From positions 8,510-44,115 of the forward strand of contig DLGR01000007.1 in NCBI GenBank assembly GCA_002482805.1: a stretch of 35,606 nucleotides of DNA, given 5' to 3'. A program made the translations under genes and the position numbers. The notes beneath the pieces were generated by a model. It made no database searches. It had not been told where the DNA came from and saw nothing but the letters and a program-made list of their open reading frames with translations. Positions 1 through 8,439 of this stretch are shown here, piece by piece. The stretch comes from Micavibrio sp. UBA7689 (GTDB lineage Bacteria > Pseudomonadota > Alphaproteobacteria > Micavibrionales > Micavibrionaceae). The stretch's first letter is position 1, and each line of letters begins with the position of its first letter.

Positions 1-458
1 GCAAAGGATTTGCGGTTGTCGCGGATGAGGTAAAGAAACTCGCCAACGAAACAGCGCAGAAAACCGAAGAGATCGACGAGCGCGTAACCCGCATTCAGGG
101 CGCGATCAATTCATCCGTTCAGGCGATGGACAAAATCATCAAGAACGTCAAAAGCATCGACGAGGCGACGACATCGGTTACAGCCGCTGTCGAAGAGCAA
201 AACGCCGCGACGGGCGAAATCGGACGCAATGTTTCCGAAGCATCCACCGGTACGCAGCAGGTTTCGCACAACATCGTCACGGTGCAGGAAAACGCCTATC
301 AAACGGGTGAATCTTCCAAGACCGTTTTGCAGGCGGCCGAAGAACTATCGCATCTTTCCAACGATCTTCGCGATCAGGTCAGAAGTTTCCTTGCCGAGAT
401 CAGAGGCAGCGGTTCACAGCAAAAAGGCCCTTCCGAATACAAGATAGCGGCGGAATAA
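1..458 (+). CDS. Methyl-accepting chemotaxis protein, C-terminal part
   Basis: The reading frame is open from the window edge (first full codon at 3) to TAA at 456-458, so only the last 151 residues are present. It begins with GFAVVADEVKKLA, the conserved cytoplasmic hairpin segment of chemoreceptor signalling domains that contacts CheW and CheA. A helical heptad region rich in Ala, Glu and Gln follows (AAVEEQNAATGEI), typical of the returning coiled-coil arm with its methylation sites. The tail ends KIAAE and has no NWETF-type CheR/CheB tether. The sensor domain lies outside the window, so ligand and topology cannot be given. The motAB genes at 29263-30818 agree with a motile cell. The gene ends at a terminator at 479. 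Confidence 0.93.
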   Translation, partial: KGFAVVADEVKKLANETAQKTEEIDERVTRIQGAINSSVQAMDKIIKNVKSIDEATTSVTAAVEEQNAATGEIGRNVSEASTGTQQVSHNIVTVQENAYQTGESSKTVLQAAEELSHLSNDLRDQVRSFLAEIRGSGSQQKGPSEYKIAAE

Positions 459-478
459 TACCTTCACATCCGCCTGTG

Positions 479-508
479 AAAAAAGCCCGCTTTATGCGGG
501 CTTTTTTT
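479..508. terminator. Bidirectional rho-independent terminator
   Basis: The inverted repeat AAGCCCGC / GCGGGCTT has a five-base loop. It is flanked by A-runs on the left and T-runs on the right, so either strand gives a stem followed by U residues. It lies 21 bp after the chemoreceptor stop and just before the 3' end of the convergent NYN gene, and it probably serves both. Confidence 0.9.
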
Positions 509-518
509 CAATTTGTGT

Positions 519-1139
519 TCAATGGGTATGGTTGGCGGGATGATCTCCGTCATCGACGGGCGGTGCCACTTCACGGTGCCCGCCGCCGTCACGCTCTATA
601 TCCACACGCAACGTTTCGAGATCGAGGAAATAATCAGCCTGACGGCGCAGTTCATCCGCCACCATCGGAGGATTGGATTGAATGGTGCTCACGACTGTCA
701 CGCGCACGCCTTTACGCTGTACGGCTTCGATCAATCTTCTGAAATCGCCGTCGCCGGAAAACAAAATGATGTGATCTACATTGTCCGCCATTTCCATGAC
801 GTCAATCGCAAGCTCTATATCCATGTTGCCTTTGATTTTGCGACGGCCTTGGGAATCGACAAATTCCTTCGTCGGCTTTGTAACCATCGTGTAGCCATTA
901 TAATCGAGCCAGTCGACGAGCGGGCGTATCGGCGAATAATCGGCATCTTCGATCAACGCGGTGTAATAAAAGGCGCGCACCAAACGACCGCACGATGCGC
1001 CCCATGCCAGAAGCTTTCTGTAATCTATATCGAAATCGAGGCTTTTGGCGGCGGCATACAAATTCGACCCGTCAATGAACAGAGCGACTTTGTCCTCGAG
1101 ATAGAAAAGCTGCGCGCTGTCTTTCTTGCTTTTTGGCAT
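519..1139 (-). CDS. NYN domain (LabA/DUF88-like) putative ribonuclease
   Basis: A 206-residue protein with an NYN fold, a PIN-related nuclease domain. The first acidic motif is FIDGSNLY (Asp23, Asn26). A central acidic cluster lies in NMDIELAIDVM (Asp107, Asp113), and the last is FSGDGDF (Asp130, Asp132). These are the positions that usually bind the metal ion. Family members are thought to cleave RNA; the target here is unknown. Residues from about 170 onward are a polar, His- and Asp-rich tail with no fold I recognise. The ATG at 1139 has AGGA eight bases upstream. The gene stands alone, divergent from rpoZ. Confidence 0.85.
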   Translation of the reverse strand: MPKSKKDSAQLFYLEDKVALFIDGSNLYAAAKSLDFDIDYRKLLAWGASCGRLVRAFYYTALIEDADYSPIRPLVDWLDYNGYTMVTKPTKEFVDSQGRRKIKGNMDIELAIDVMEMADNVDHIILFSGDGDFRRLIEAVQRKGVRVTVVSTIQSNPPMVADELRRQADYFLDLETLRVDIERDGGGHREVAPPVDDGDHPANHTH

Positions 1140-1289
1140 AACGGGTGTCCTATAAGTTTTTTCTAAGTTTCTTGGTAAGTTTATGGAGGCACAAGTAATA
1201 TTAGTATTATCTTATGTATAAGCATATATCCAATCTATGCTTTGCCAATGGCCCATAGGGGCGGAAGTTCCCGAAATCCCACAAAAATC

Positions 1290-1318
1290 TTGCGTGGGGG
1301 GCTGAAACTGCCTATATC
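1290..1318 (+). promoter_or_regulatory. Candidate sigma70-type promoter of rpoZ
   Basis: TTGCGT (1290-1295) and TATATC (1313-1318) are separated by exactly 17 bp, and the likely start site is about 30 bp before the rpoZ ATG. The rest of the 1140-1357 gap is AT-rich around 1195-1235, with short imperfect inverted repeats such as CTTATGTATAAG, and holds no gene. Confidence 0.55.
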
Positions 1319-1357
1319 TTCGCACTCAGATAGATATACCGAAGCAAAGGAATTTCC

Positions 1358-1759
1358 ATGGCCCGCGTTACCGTTGAAGACTGCGTAGAAAAACTGCCCA
1401 ACCGTTTTGAACTCGTTATGGTCGCTGCACAGCGCGCCCGCAAAATCGGTTCCGGTGCAGCTCTGACGCTGGACCGCGACAACGATAAAAACCCCGTTGT
1501 GGCTTTGCGCGAAATCGCAGAAGAGACTGTAAACATTGAAGAACTGAAGGAAGAAATCATCCGCGGCAAACAACGCATCATCGCGATGGATGACGACGGC
1601 GAAGATGTTGTCGACTCCATGGAAGGCGAAGAAGAATGGAAAGCCATGGCGCGCGGCGCAGGCACCATCGACATGAATTCCGATGAGGACGAAGAAGAAG
1701 ATGACGCCGAACCCGGTCTGGAAGACATGGCCGGTGCGGAAGCTCCCGTCGAAGAATAA
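1358..1759 (+). CDS. rpoZ: DNA-directed RNA polymerase omega subunit
   Basis: The N-terminal 75 residues match omega: MARVTVEDC, then NRFELVMVAAQRARKI, then KNPVVALREIAE. Omega binds the beta-prime subunit and helps assemble core polymerase; in several bacteria it also forms part of a ppGpp site. The protein is 133 residues, longer than the 91 of E. coli, because of a very acidic C-terminal tail (NSDEDEEEDDAEPGLEDM) that is probably disordered. AAGGAA lies five bases before the ATG. The ppGpp synthetase/hydrolase gene follows, a common pairing, but a terminator separates them. Confidence 0.96.
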   Translation: MARVTVEDCVEKLPNRFELVMVAAQRARKIGSGAALTLDRDNDKNPVVALREIAEETVNIEELKEEIIRGKQRIIAMDDDGEDVVDSMEGEEEWKAMARGAGTIDMNSDEDEEEDDAEPGLEDMAGAEAPVEE

Positions 1760-1776
1760 TCTTCAAAACAGAATGC

Positions 1777-1803
1777 AAAAGGCCGGTAAATCCGGCCTTT
1801 TTT
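1777..1803 (+). terminator. Rho-independent terminator after rpoZ
   Basis: The stem GGCCGG / CCGGCC is extended by AAAA/TTTT, closes on a five-base loop, and is followed by T residues. It starts 18 bp after the rpoZ stop, so the downstream rsh gene probably needs its own promoter or read-through. Confidence 0.9.
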
Positions 1804-1909
1804 GCGTCTGGCCTCGCTCTATCTTAATGAAATATTCGTGATTTTGGGGTCATATCATGGTAGATTACTAAGGAAATCAACCCTTTAAGGAAAGATTGTC
1901 AAACCCGTC

Positions 1910-4078
1910 ATGTCCGTGGCGCCCGAACTTCTCGCTCAGGTGAAAAACTACAATCCCGATTTCGATGGCTCCGTCATTGAGACGGCGGCGCAATTCGCCA
2001 AAACGATGCATGAAGGACAAACCCGCGCGACGGGGGAGCCGTATTATACGCACCCGCTGGAGGTTGCCGGCATCCTCGCCGATATGAAGATGGACCCCGC
2101 GACCATCCTGACCGCTATTTTGCACGACACGCTCGAAGATACGCCCGCGACTTATAAGGAATTGTCATCCAAATTCGGCAAGGAAGTGGCCGACCTTGTG
2201 AACGGCGTTTCCAAACTGACAAAAATCGAAAGCCAGACGGTCGAAGGCAAGCAGGCGGAAAATTTCCGCAAGCTCGTGCTCGCCATGTCCGAAGATATCC
2301 GCGTGCTGCTCGTAAAACTCGCCGACCGTTTGCACAACATGCGCACGCTGGGCGGTTTCGACAAACCGGAAAAACAACGCCGTATCGCACGCGAAACCAT
2401 AGATATTTATGCGCCGCTCGCCGAACGCATCGGCATGCACAAGATCAAAGAAGAGCTGGAGGATCTGTCGTTCAGCTATCTGAACCCCGAAGCGCGTGAA
2501 TCCATCGCCGCCCGTCAGAACTTTTTGCGCAAAGAAGGCAACGACATCGTCAAGAAGATCATCGATACGCTGCAGCGATTGATGAAGGATGCGAACATAG
2601 AGGCCGAAGTCACTGGCCGTGAAAAAACGCGCTATTCCATCTGGAAGAAGATGCAGCGCAAAAACGTGGCGTTTGAACAATTGTCCGACATCATGGCATT
2701 CCGCGTAGTCGTGAAATCGCTGGAAGAATGTTATCACGTGCTCGGCATCGTTCACTCCAGCTTTCCGGTTGTGCCCGGACGATTTAAAGATTTTATTTCG
2801 ACGCCCAAGCCCAACGGCTACCGCTCTATCCACACCACTGTGATCGGTCCGGAAAACCAGCGCATCGAAATCCAGATCAGAACGGCCGACATGCATTACG
2901 AAGCCGACATGGGCGTCGCCGCACACTGGTCTTACAAAGAAGGCGCAAACGGCGCGGACTTCAAGGACATGAAAAAATTCCGCTGGCTGCGCGAATTGCT
3001 CGAAATCATGGATCAGGAATCCAAGCCTGAAGATTTCCTCGAAAACACCAAGCTCGAATTGTTCGCGGATCAGGTTTACGTCTTCTCACCCAAAGGCGAT
3101 TTGATAGAACTTCCCAACGGCGCAACGCCTGTCGATTTTGCCTATGCCGTACACTCGGGCGTGGGCGACAAATGCGTGGGTTCCAAAATCAACGGACGCA
3201 TTGCGCCGCTCAACACGAAACTGAACAACGGCGATCAGGTTGAAATCATCACCTCGAAAACGCAAACGCCTTCACCCACGTGGGAACGTTTTGTCGTTAC
3301 GGGAAAAGCGCGTTCACATATCCGCCGCTATATCCGTCTGCAACAGCGTACCGAATACATCACGCTGGGTCAGGCGATGCTCAAAAAAATCTTCCAGCAG
3401 GAAGGTTATGATTACACCGACAAAGCCGTTGCAGGCATCGTCCAGCAAATGCGTGTCGATGAAGTCGACGATATTTTTGCGAATATAGGCTCCGGCCATT
3501 TTGTGGCAAAAGACGTTTTCCGCACGATCTTTCCTGCACACAAAACCGAAGCCGCTGTTGCAGCCGCGACCACACAAAACGATCCCGACAAAGTCGCGTA
3601 CGCAAAACGCCCATCGGACGGCAAGCCGATGCCGATCAAGGGACTTATTCCCGGTATGGCGGTACACTTCGCACGTTGCTGTCACCCGCTGCCCGGCGAC
3701 CGCATCGTCGGTATCGTCACGACAGGCAAAGGCGTGACCATCCACACGATCGATTGCGAAACATTGGAAACATTTGCAGACACGCCCGAACGCTGGATCG
3801 ATGTGTCATGGGGCGAAGGTCCTGATTCACCTGAAGCGCATGTCGGGCGTCTGGAAGTCACCATCACCAATGAGAACGGTGCATTGGCCGCGCTTACCAC
3901 CGTCATCGGCAAAAACGGCGGTAATATCACGAACCTGAAAATCACCAACCGTACGATGGATTTCTGGGACATGCTTTTGGATGTCTATGTTCATGATACG
4001 CGGCATTTGAGCAACATTATCGCCGCCCTGCGCGCCACACCGCAGATTGCCTCGGTTGATCGCGCCAGAGGGCGATAA
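1910..4078 (+). CDS. rsh: Bifunctional (p)ppGpp synthetase/hydrolase (RelA/SpoT homologue)
   Basis: This 722-residue protein makes and degrades the alarmone (p)ppGpp in the stringent response. The N-terminal HD hydrolase domain keeps its metal and catalytic residues: His48, HDTLED at 72-77 and Asp139 in KLADRLHN. The synthetase domain follows (about 240-345), with RFKD at 291-294 in the position where bifunctional enzymes carry RXKD, whereas synthetase-only RelA has EXDD. A TGS domain (about 387-448), a Cys/His region with ARCCHPLPGD and a C-terminal ACT domain complete the usual layout. Both activities therefore look intact. The only good ribosome-binding sequence, AAGGAAAG, lies about 14 bases before the ATG, which is long; GTG at 1916 is an alternative start. 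Confidence 0.96.
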   Translation: MSVAPELLAQVKNYNPDFDGSVIETAAQFAKTMHEGQTRATGEPYYTHPLEVAGILADMKMDPATILTAILHDTLEDTPATYKELSSKFGKEVADLVNGVSKLTKIESQTVEGKQAENFRKLVLAMSEDIRVLLVKLADRLHNMRTLGGFDKPEKQRRIARETIDIYAPLAERIGMHKIKEELEDLSFSYLNPEARESIAARQNFLRKEGNDIVKKIIDTLQRLMKDANIEAEVTGREKTRYSIWKKMQRKNVAFEQLSDIMAFRVVVKSLEECYHVLGIVHSSFPVVPGRFKDFISTPKPNGYRSIHTTVIGPENQRIEIQIRTADMHYEADMGVAAHWSYKEGANGADFKDMKKFRWLRELLEIMDQESKPEDFLENTKLELFADQVYVFSPKGDLIELPNGATPVDFAYAVHSGVGDKCVGSKINGRIAPLNTKLNNGDQVEIITSKTQTPSPTWERFVVTGKARSHIRRYIRLQQRTEYITLGQAMLKKIFQQEGYDYTDKAVAGIVQQMRVDEVDDIFANIGSGHFVAKDVFRTIFPAHKTEAAVAAATTQNDPDKVAYAKRPSDGKPMPIKGLIPGMAVHFARCCHPLPGDRIVGIVTTGKGVTIHTIDCETLETFADTPERWIDVSWGEGPDSPEAHVGRLEVTITNENGALAALTTVIGKNGGNITNLKITNRTMDFWDMLLDVYVHDTRHLSNIIAALRATPQIASVDRARGR

Positions 4079-4171
4079 AAGCCTTTAAAATGTCATTTTT
4101 GAAAGGTTGCTAAGGCGCGCGGGGACCTTTATATCTTTGTCTCAATTTTTATAATGTCCGTGAATATATAA

Positions 4172-4750
4172 ATGCTTTTCAAACGCCGCTTGCCGCAATC
4201 CTACTGGCAAAAAATCGGAAATATCGTCTGGCCGAAAATGGGCCTGAAGCGGCTCGCCCATTATTACAAGCACAGAACCATCCGCATTCCCGCAGGCGAA
4301 CATTCCATCGCCGCCGGTCTTGCCTTCGGTTGCGCGGTTTCGTGGACACCGACTTTCGGCACGCATCTTTTGCAATGCGCGTTGTTTTGTTGGATCACGC
4401 GCACTAACTGGATTGCGTCTTTCATAGGCTCCGGTTTCGGCAATCCTTGGACGACGCCGATGCTCATGCTCATCGCCTATCATGTCGGCAAGGCGCTTTT
4501 TGTAGCCACAGGGAACGGCGATATGGTTTTACACACGAATGATCCGATCACATTCGAGCTTTTGATGAATGAAAAAATGAAGATTTTCCTGCCCACGCTT
4601 TTGGGCGGCTATGTCATGGGGGCGGCCACGTTCCCGCTGTTCTATTATCCGTTTTACTATATGGTAAAAGGCGCTCGTCTGGCGCGCAAAGCACGCATCC
4701 AGCGCATAGTCCACAAGGATGCAATTGAAGTAACAGGTCAAAGCAAATGA
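4172..4750 (+). CDS. DUF2062 domain membrane protein
   Basis: This 192-residue protein has the DUF2062 pattern: a basic N-terminus, then IPAGEHSIAAGLAFGCAVSWTPTFGTHLL, then FGNPWTTPMLM. Two or three hydrophobic segments place it in the inner membrane. The function of the family is not established; it often sits in the gene block with acpS and lepB in alphaproteobacteria. There is no Shine-Dalgarno sequence. A TATAAT at 4150-4155 lies only 17 bp before the ATG, so the transcript may have a very short leader, but no matching -35 is seen. The stop overlaps the acpS start by four bases (ATGA). Confidence 0.88.
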   Translation: MLFKRRLPQSYWQKIGNIVWPKMGLKRLAHYYKHRTIRIPAGEHSIAAGLAFGCAVSWTPTFGTHLLQCALFCWITRTNWIASFIGSGFGNPWTTPMLMLIAYHVGKALFVATGNGDMVLHTNDPITFELLMNEKMKIFLPTLLGGYVMGAATFPLFYYPFYYMVKGARLARKARIQRIVHKDAIEVTGQSK

Positions 4751-5148
4751 TCATCGGCACGGGATCGGACGTATTGGATATCAATCGTCTGGGCAAAGTT
4801 CTGGAGCGGCATGGCGAGCGTTTCATCAAACGCTGTTTCACGGAAACCGAACGCGCGAAGGCGGAAAGAAGGCGCGAAGCCGGAACGCATATCGCCACAT
4901 ATGCCAAACGTTTCGCTGCCAAGGAAGCCTGCTCCAAAGCTTTGGGTACGGGTTTTGCCCAAGGCGTCTATTTAAAGGATATCGGTGTGGTCAATGATGC
5001 CGCAGGTAAACCTTCCATCGTTTTGACGGGCGGGGCACTGGCCAAACTCAAATCCCTGACCCCCCAAGGACAGACCGCTCTGATCCACCTGTCCTTAACC
5101 GATGAGCCGCCCATGGTTCATGCCCACGTGATCATTGAATCCGTGTAG
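4747..5148 (+). CDS. acpS: Holo-[acyl-carrier-protein] synthase
   Basis: A 133-residue phosphopantetheinyl transferase that moves 4'-phosphopantetheine from CoA onto the serine of apo-ACP, activating it for fatty-acid synthesis. The Mg-binding residues are visible: Asp8 in GTGSDVLDI and Glu60 in RFAAKEACSKALGTG. Length and motifs are normal for the family. The ATG overlaps the DUF2062 stop, so the two are probably translated together. A 73-bp gap separates it from lepB. Confidence 0.96.
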   Translation: MIIGTGSDVLDINRLGKVLERHGERFIKRCFTETERAKAERRREAGTHIATYAKRFAAKEACSKALGTGFAQGVYLKDIGVVNDAAGKPSIVLTGGALAKLKSLTPQGQTALIHLSLTDEPPMVHAHVIIESV

Positions 5149-5221
5149 GAAAACCTAGATTCCCGCTCTGGTAATTTCCCCTAAGACCCGCTAAAACAAG
5201 CTGTTATTGAAGGATCAGCCC

Positions 5222-6073
5222 GTGAGCGAACAACAACAGCAAGAAGAAGACATTTTGAAAAAACGCCGCGCGCCTGCCGCACGGCCCGAAGAAGACGAAG
5301 AAGAATCCGCCGGTGAATTTTTCAAAACGGCGGTGCTCGCGGTTTTGTTCGCGCTTTTCATCCGCACGTTCTTTTTCGAACCCTTCAACATTCCTTCGGG
5401 TTCGATGCTCCCCACGTTACAAATCGGTGATTATCTGTTCGTATCAAAAACATCATACGGCTATTCCAAATATTCCTTCCCGTTCGGCTTTGCGGATTTC
5501 GAAGGCCGCATGCTGGAAGAAGAACCCAAACGCGGCGATGTTATAGTTTTCAAGTTTCCGCCCGACCCATCTATCGATTACATTAAACGTTTGATCGGTC
5601 TCCCCGGCGACCGAATTCAGGTGAAGCAAGGCCGTCTTTATATCAACGGTGAAATGGTAGACCGCGAGCCGGTGGGCATGCAGCGTGTGCCCAAACCCGA
5701 AGGCGGCCATGAAAACATCATGGAATATATCGAAACCTTGCCCGGCGGCTCTATGCACCGGATTTACGAGGAGTCTGATTCCGAAGCGCTCGACAACACG
5801 CAGGAATTCCTCGTGCCTGACGGTCATTATTTTCTGATGGGCGACAACCGCGACAATTCCCAAGACAGCCGCGTGCAAAAGATGGTGGGCTATGTTTCCG
5901 AAGACAAGCTGGTCGGCCGTGCTGACATTCTGTTCTTTTCCATCGATGAAACCGCAAACATCTTCCGTCCGTGGACATGGCCGGGCGCCATCCGTTATTC
6001 CCGCATCGGCGATGGCATAGGGCCTATCCGTCCCAAAGGCGGCGAAGAAGAAGTGCCTGAGGTAAAGTTGTGA
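5222..6073 (+). CDS. lepB: Signal peptidase I
   Basis: This protein cleaves signal peptides from exported proteins at the outer face of the inner membrane. A charged cytoplasmic N-terminus precedes one membrane segment (TAVLAVLFALFIRTFFF). Next comes the catalytic serine in NIPSGSMLPTL (Ser61), the general-base lysine in YIKRLIGLPGD (Lys122) and the MGDNRDNSQDSR box. I chose GTG at 5222 because GAAGGA lies seven bases upstream; an in-frame TTG at 5207 would add five residues but has no such site. The protein is 283 residues. Its stop overlaps the rnc GTG by four bases. Confidence 0.94.
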   Translation: MSEQQQQEEDILKKRRAPAARPEEDEEESAGEFFKTAVLAVLFALFIRTFFFEPFNIPSGSMLPTLQIGDYLFVSKTSYGYSKYSFPFGFADFEGRMLEEEPKRGDVIVFKFPPDPSIDYIKRLIGLPGDRIQVKQGRLYINGEMVDREPVGMQRVPKPEGGHENIMEYIETLPGGSMHRIYEESDSEALDNTQEFLVPDGHYFLMGDNRDNSQDSRVQKMVGYVSEDKLVGRADILFFSIDETANIFRPWTWPGAIRYSRIGDGIGPIRPKGGEEEVPEVKL

Positions 6074-6750
6074 GCAAGCAGCCGGATCTTTCGTCCCTCG
6101 AAGCAAAACTCGGTTACAGCTTTAAGAACCGCGCCTTCCTGCAACAGGCTTTGACGCATTCCAGCAAAGCGGGATCCGCGAACAACGAACGTATTGAATT
6201 TCTGGGCGACCGCGTTTTGAACCTCGTCATGGCCGAGAATCTTTTCAAAACACTTCCCGATGAAAATGAAGGCAGCCTCGCCAAGCGCCATTCCGGCCTC
6301 GTGCAGGGAAGGATGCTATTTATTATCGGCGGCGTTCTCAATATCGGTGATTACGTAAACATGTCGGAATCCGAACGCCAAGGCGGCGGGGCCGAAAACG
6401 AAAACATTATTTCCGACGCTACTGAGGCGACTTTGGGTGCAATATTCCTGGATGGAGGACTGGAACCCGCCCGCGAAGTGATTTTGCGACTGTGGGGCGA
6501 CAATATCCAGACGCTCACCGAGGCACATCAGGACCCCAAAACAGAATTGCAGGAATGGGTACAGGCGCGGGGGCTGCCGCTGCCAGAATATGAAATCGTC
6601 CACCGTTCCGGCCCCGACCACGCGCCGTTATTCGAAGTCGAAGTGCGTGTAAAGGGATATGATCCGATTACCGCCGAAGGCGCATCGCGCAGCAAGGCGG
6701 AAAAATCCGCAGCACAGCGTATGCTAAGCAGATTGAAAAGCACAGCATGA
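6070..6750 (+). CDS. rnc: Ribonuclease III
   Basis: This double-strand-specific endonuclease processes rRNA precursors and structured mRNAs. The catalytic domain has the family signature NERIEFLGDRVLNL (Glu43, Asp47) and the second metal-binding pair in SDATEATLGAIFLDGG (Asp116, Glu119). The double-stranded-RNA-binding domain covers about residues 153-224, from DPKTELQEW to the SKAEKSAAQ helix. The start is GTG inside the lepB stop (GTGA) and the stop overlaps era (ATGA). lepB, rnc and era therefore read as one coupled unit, a very common bacterial order. Confidence 0.97.
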   Translation: MSKQPDLSSLEAKLGYSFKNRAFLQQALTHSSKAGSANNERIEFLGDRVLNLVMAENLFKTLPDENEGSLAKRHSGLVQGRMLFIIGGVLNIGDYVNMSESERQGGGAENENIISDATEATLGAIFLDGGLEPAREVILRLWGDNIQTLTEAHQDPKTELQEWVQARGLPLPEYEIVHRSGPDHAPLFEVEVRVKGYDPITAEGASRSKAEKSAAQRMLSRLKSTA

Positions 6751-7673
6751 ATGAAAAAACGAAATGCGGGTTCGCGACCATCATCGGTGCGCCGAACGCA
6801 GGAAAATCGACTCTCATCAACGCCATCGTCGGTGAAAAAATTTCCATCGTGTCCTCAAAAGTCCAGACGACAAGAACGCGCGTTCTGGGGATTGTGATCG
6901 AGGACGACACGCAGATTATTTTCATCGACACGCCTGGCCTTTTCAAACCCGGAAACGACCGCATGGAAAAATCGATCGTCAACGCGGCATGGGAGGGTGT
7001 GCGGGAATCCGACCTCGTTTTATTTGTCGTGGATTCCACCAAAGGCTTCTCGCGACCCGTACGCACGATCATGGACCGCCTGAAAGATGTCGCGGGCAAA
7101 AAATATATTCTGGTGCTCAACAAGGTGGACGACATCGCGCGTCCGAAGCTGTTGGAGCTTGCAACCGTGATGAATGCAGCCATGAATTTCGAAGCCACGT
7201 TCATGGTATCCGCAAAGCATGATGACGGCGTGAAAGACCTTGTAAAATATGTCGTCAAACAAATGCCTGAAGGACCTTTCCACTATCCCGCGGATCAGAT
7301 GACGGATATGCCCCTGCGCCTGCTCGCCGCCGAAATCACGCGCGAAAAATTGTTTCGCTCCGTGCATGATGAAATCCCCTATGACATCACGGTCGAAACC
7401 GAAAACTGGGAAGAGTTTGAAAACGGCGATGTGAAAATCGATCAAACTGTTTTTGTCGCACGCGAAGGCCAGAAGAAAATTATTCTGGGCAAGGGCGGGG
7501 AGATGGTCGGCAAAATTGGATCACAGGCGCGAATTGAGTTGGAAGAAATTATGGGTCGCCGCGTGCACCTGAAATTGTTTGTCAAGGTCCGCGAAAACTG
7601 GGACGAAGATTCCGAACACTACAGATTATGGGGACTTACCCACAATCCTGACTCCGCTCCCGACAAATTCTAA
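6747..7673 (+). CDS. era: GTPase Era
   Basis: Era is an essential GTPase that binds the 3' end of 16S rRNA and aids 30S maturation. The G1 loop is GAPNAGKST (Lys20), G3 is DTPG and G4 is NKVD. The C-terminal KH domain contains ILGKGGEMVGKIG and ends in LFVKVRENWDED, typical of Era. It is 308 residues, a normal length. In many alphaproteobacteria recO comes next; here a gap with GANTC sites and then gcrA follow. Confidence 0.97.
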   Translation: MNEKTKCGFATIIGAPNAGKSTLINAIVGEKISIVSSKVQTTRTRVLGIVIEDDTQIIFIDTPGLFKPGNDRMEKSIVNAAWEGVRESDLVLFVVDSTKGFSRPVRTIMDRLKDVAGKKYILVLNKVDDIARPKLLELATVMNAAMNFEATFMVSAKHDDGVKDLVKYVVKQMPEGPFHYPADQMTDMPLRLLAAEITREKLFRSVHDEIPYDITVETENWEEFENGDVKIDQTVFVAREGQKKIILGKGGEMVGKIGSQARIELEEIMGRRVHLKLFVKVRENWDEDSEHYRLWGLTHNPDSAPDKF

Positions 7674-7757
7674 GAGTCAAATCAACAGCTTATTTTCGCA
7701 TATCCGATTTATGTGGATAAAGGAATCGCGATTCGCGGAATTTCTGGCGCCCGATTC
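7674..7757. promoter_or_regulatory. Cluster of four GANTC (CcrM-type) sites upstream of gcrA
   Basis: GAGTC at 7674, GAATC at 7723, GATTC at 7730 and GATTC at 7753 lie within 84 bp. GANTC is the site methylated by CcrM in alphaproteobacteria, and GcrA is known to act with methylated GANTC. I see no clear -35/-10 pair in the gap; the gcrA ATG is about 90 bp after the last site. Confidence 0.5.
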
Positions 7758-7849
7758 TCGCGCTTGATAACGTCATCTTACTTTCAAAGAAAAACAAAGA
7801 CGCGTACCGCCTCAAAACCAAGGGGCATAACCGCGGGAGATGTGAGATT

Positions 7850-8335
7850 ATGAGCTGGACTGACGAGCGCGTGAACCTTCTGAAGCAGCTATGGGGCGAA
7901 GGCAAGACCGCCGCCGAAATCGCCAAAGTTCTGGGCGACGGCATCACCCGTAACGCCGTCATCGGCAAAGCGCACCGTTTGAAATTGTCTTCGCGCCTGT
8001 CTCCGATCCAACAGAACACCTCCAAGAAACCCAAAACCGAGGCACAAGCCCCGCGTCTGGCCAAACCGATGGTCAAATTGCCTGAGTTCAAGGGCAAGAG
8101 CCTCAATCTGGTGGATCTGGAAGCCAATATGTGCCGCTGGCCTAACGGTGACCCCCAGAGCGAAGAATTCTCCTTCTGCGGCCATACGACGGTTGCCGGT
8201 CTTCCTTACTGTGACACACACTGCCGCGCCGCTTATCAGGTGCCCACACGCGCCCGTACGCTGGATGCCAAGGATTTCGAAGCCGATGCCGGCACACCTG
8301 CCGATTTCGACATCAAAGCCGCCAACGCGAGCTAA
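7850..8335 (+). CDS. gcrA: GcrA cell-cycle regulator
   Basis: This 161-residue protein opens with MSWTDERVNLLKQLWGEG and ITRNAVIGKAHRL, the helix-turn-helix DNA-binding domain that defines GcrA. A variable linker leads to a C-terminal region with MCRWPNGDP, FCGHTTVAGLPYC and HCRAAYQ, also conserved in the family. In Caulobacter GcrA binds sigma70 holoenzyme and activates promoters with CcrM-methylated GANTC sites, tying transcription to the replication cycle. The gene is single. It ends at a strong terminator, and its own upstream gap is rich in GANTC. Confidence 0.95.
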   Translation: MSWTDERVNLLKQLWGEGKTAAEIAKVLGDGITRNAVIGKAHRLKLSSRLSPIQQNTSKKPKTEAQAPRLAKPMVKLPEFKGKSLNLVDLEANMCRWPNGDPQSEEFSFCGHTTVAGLPYCDTHCRAAYQVPTRARTLDAKDFEADAGTPADFDIKAANAS

Positions 8336-8390
8336 GCTTTACCCTTACGTTTTTACCTAAGCGTTTGTTGTTAGCCGTCCTAGAAACTTA

Positions 8391-8417
8391 AAACCGCCCT
8401 TCGGGGCGGTTTTTTTA
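8391..8417 (+). terminator. Rho-independent terminator after gcrA
   Basis: The stem AAACCGCCC / GGGCGGTTT closes on a TTCG tetraloop and is followed by seven T. On the minus strand the same stem is followed by TTTTAAGTTT, so it may also stop transcripts of the convergent cold-shock gene. Confidence 0.92.
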
Positions 8418-8439
8418 TCGGATGGGAAGGTGAGGCTGA

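Noticed and set aside
513..1166. A 217-codon plus-strand frame opposite the NYN gene
   Set aside because: The minus-strand product has a full set of NYN motifs; the plus frame has none and starts just past a terminator.
2165..2926. A 253-codon minus-strand frame opposite rsh
   Set aside because: It lies wholly inside the conserved HD and synthetase domains of rsh and its translation resembles no family.
4081..4110. CCTTTAAAA...TTTTGAAAGG after rsh as a terminator
   Set aside because: The stem is AT-rich and contains a mismatch, and no U-tract follows; it is likely chance.
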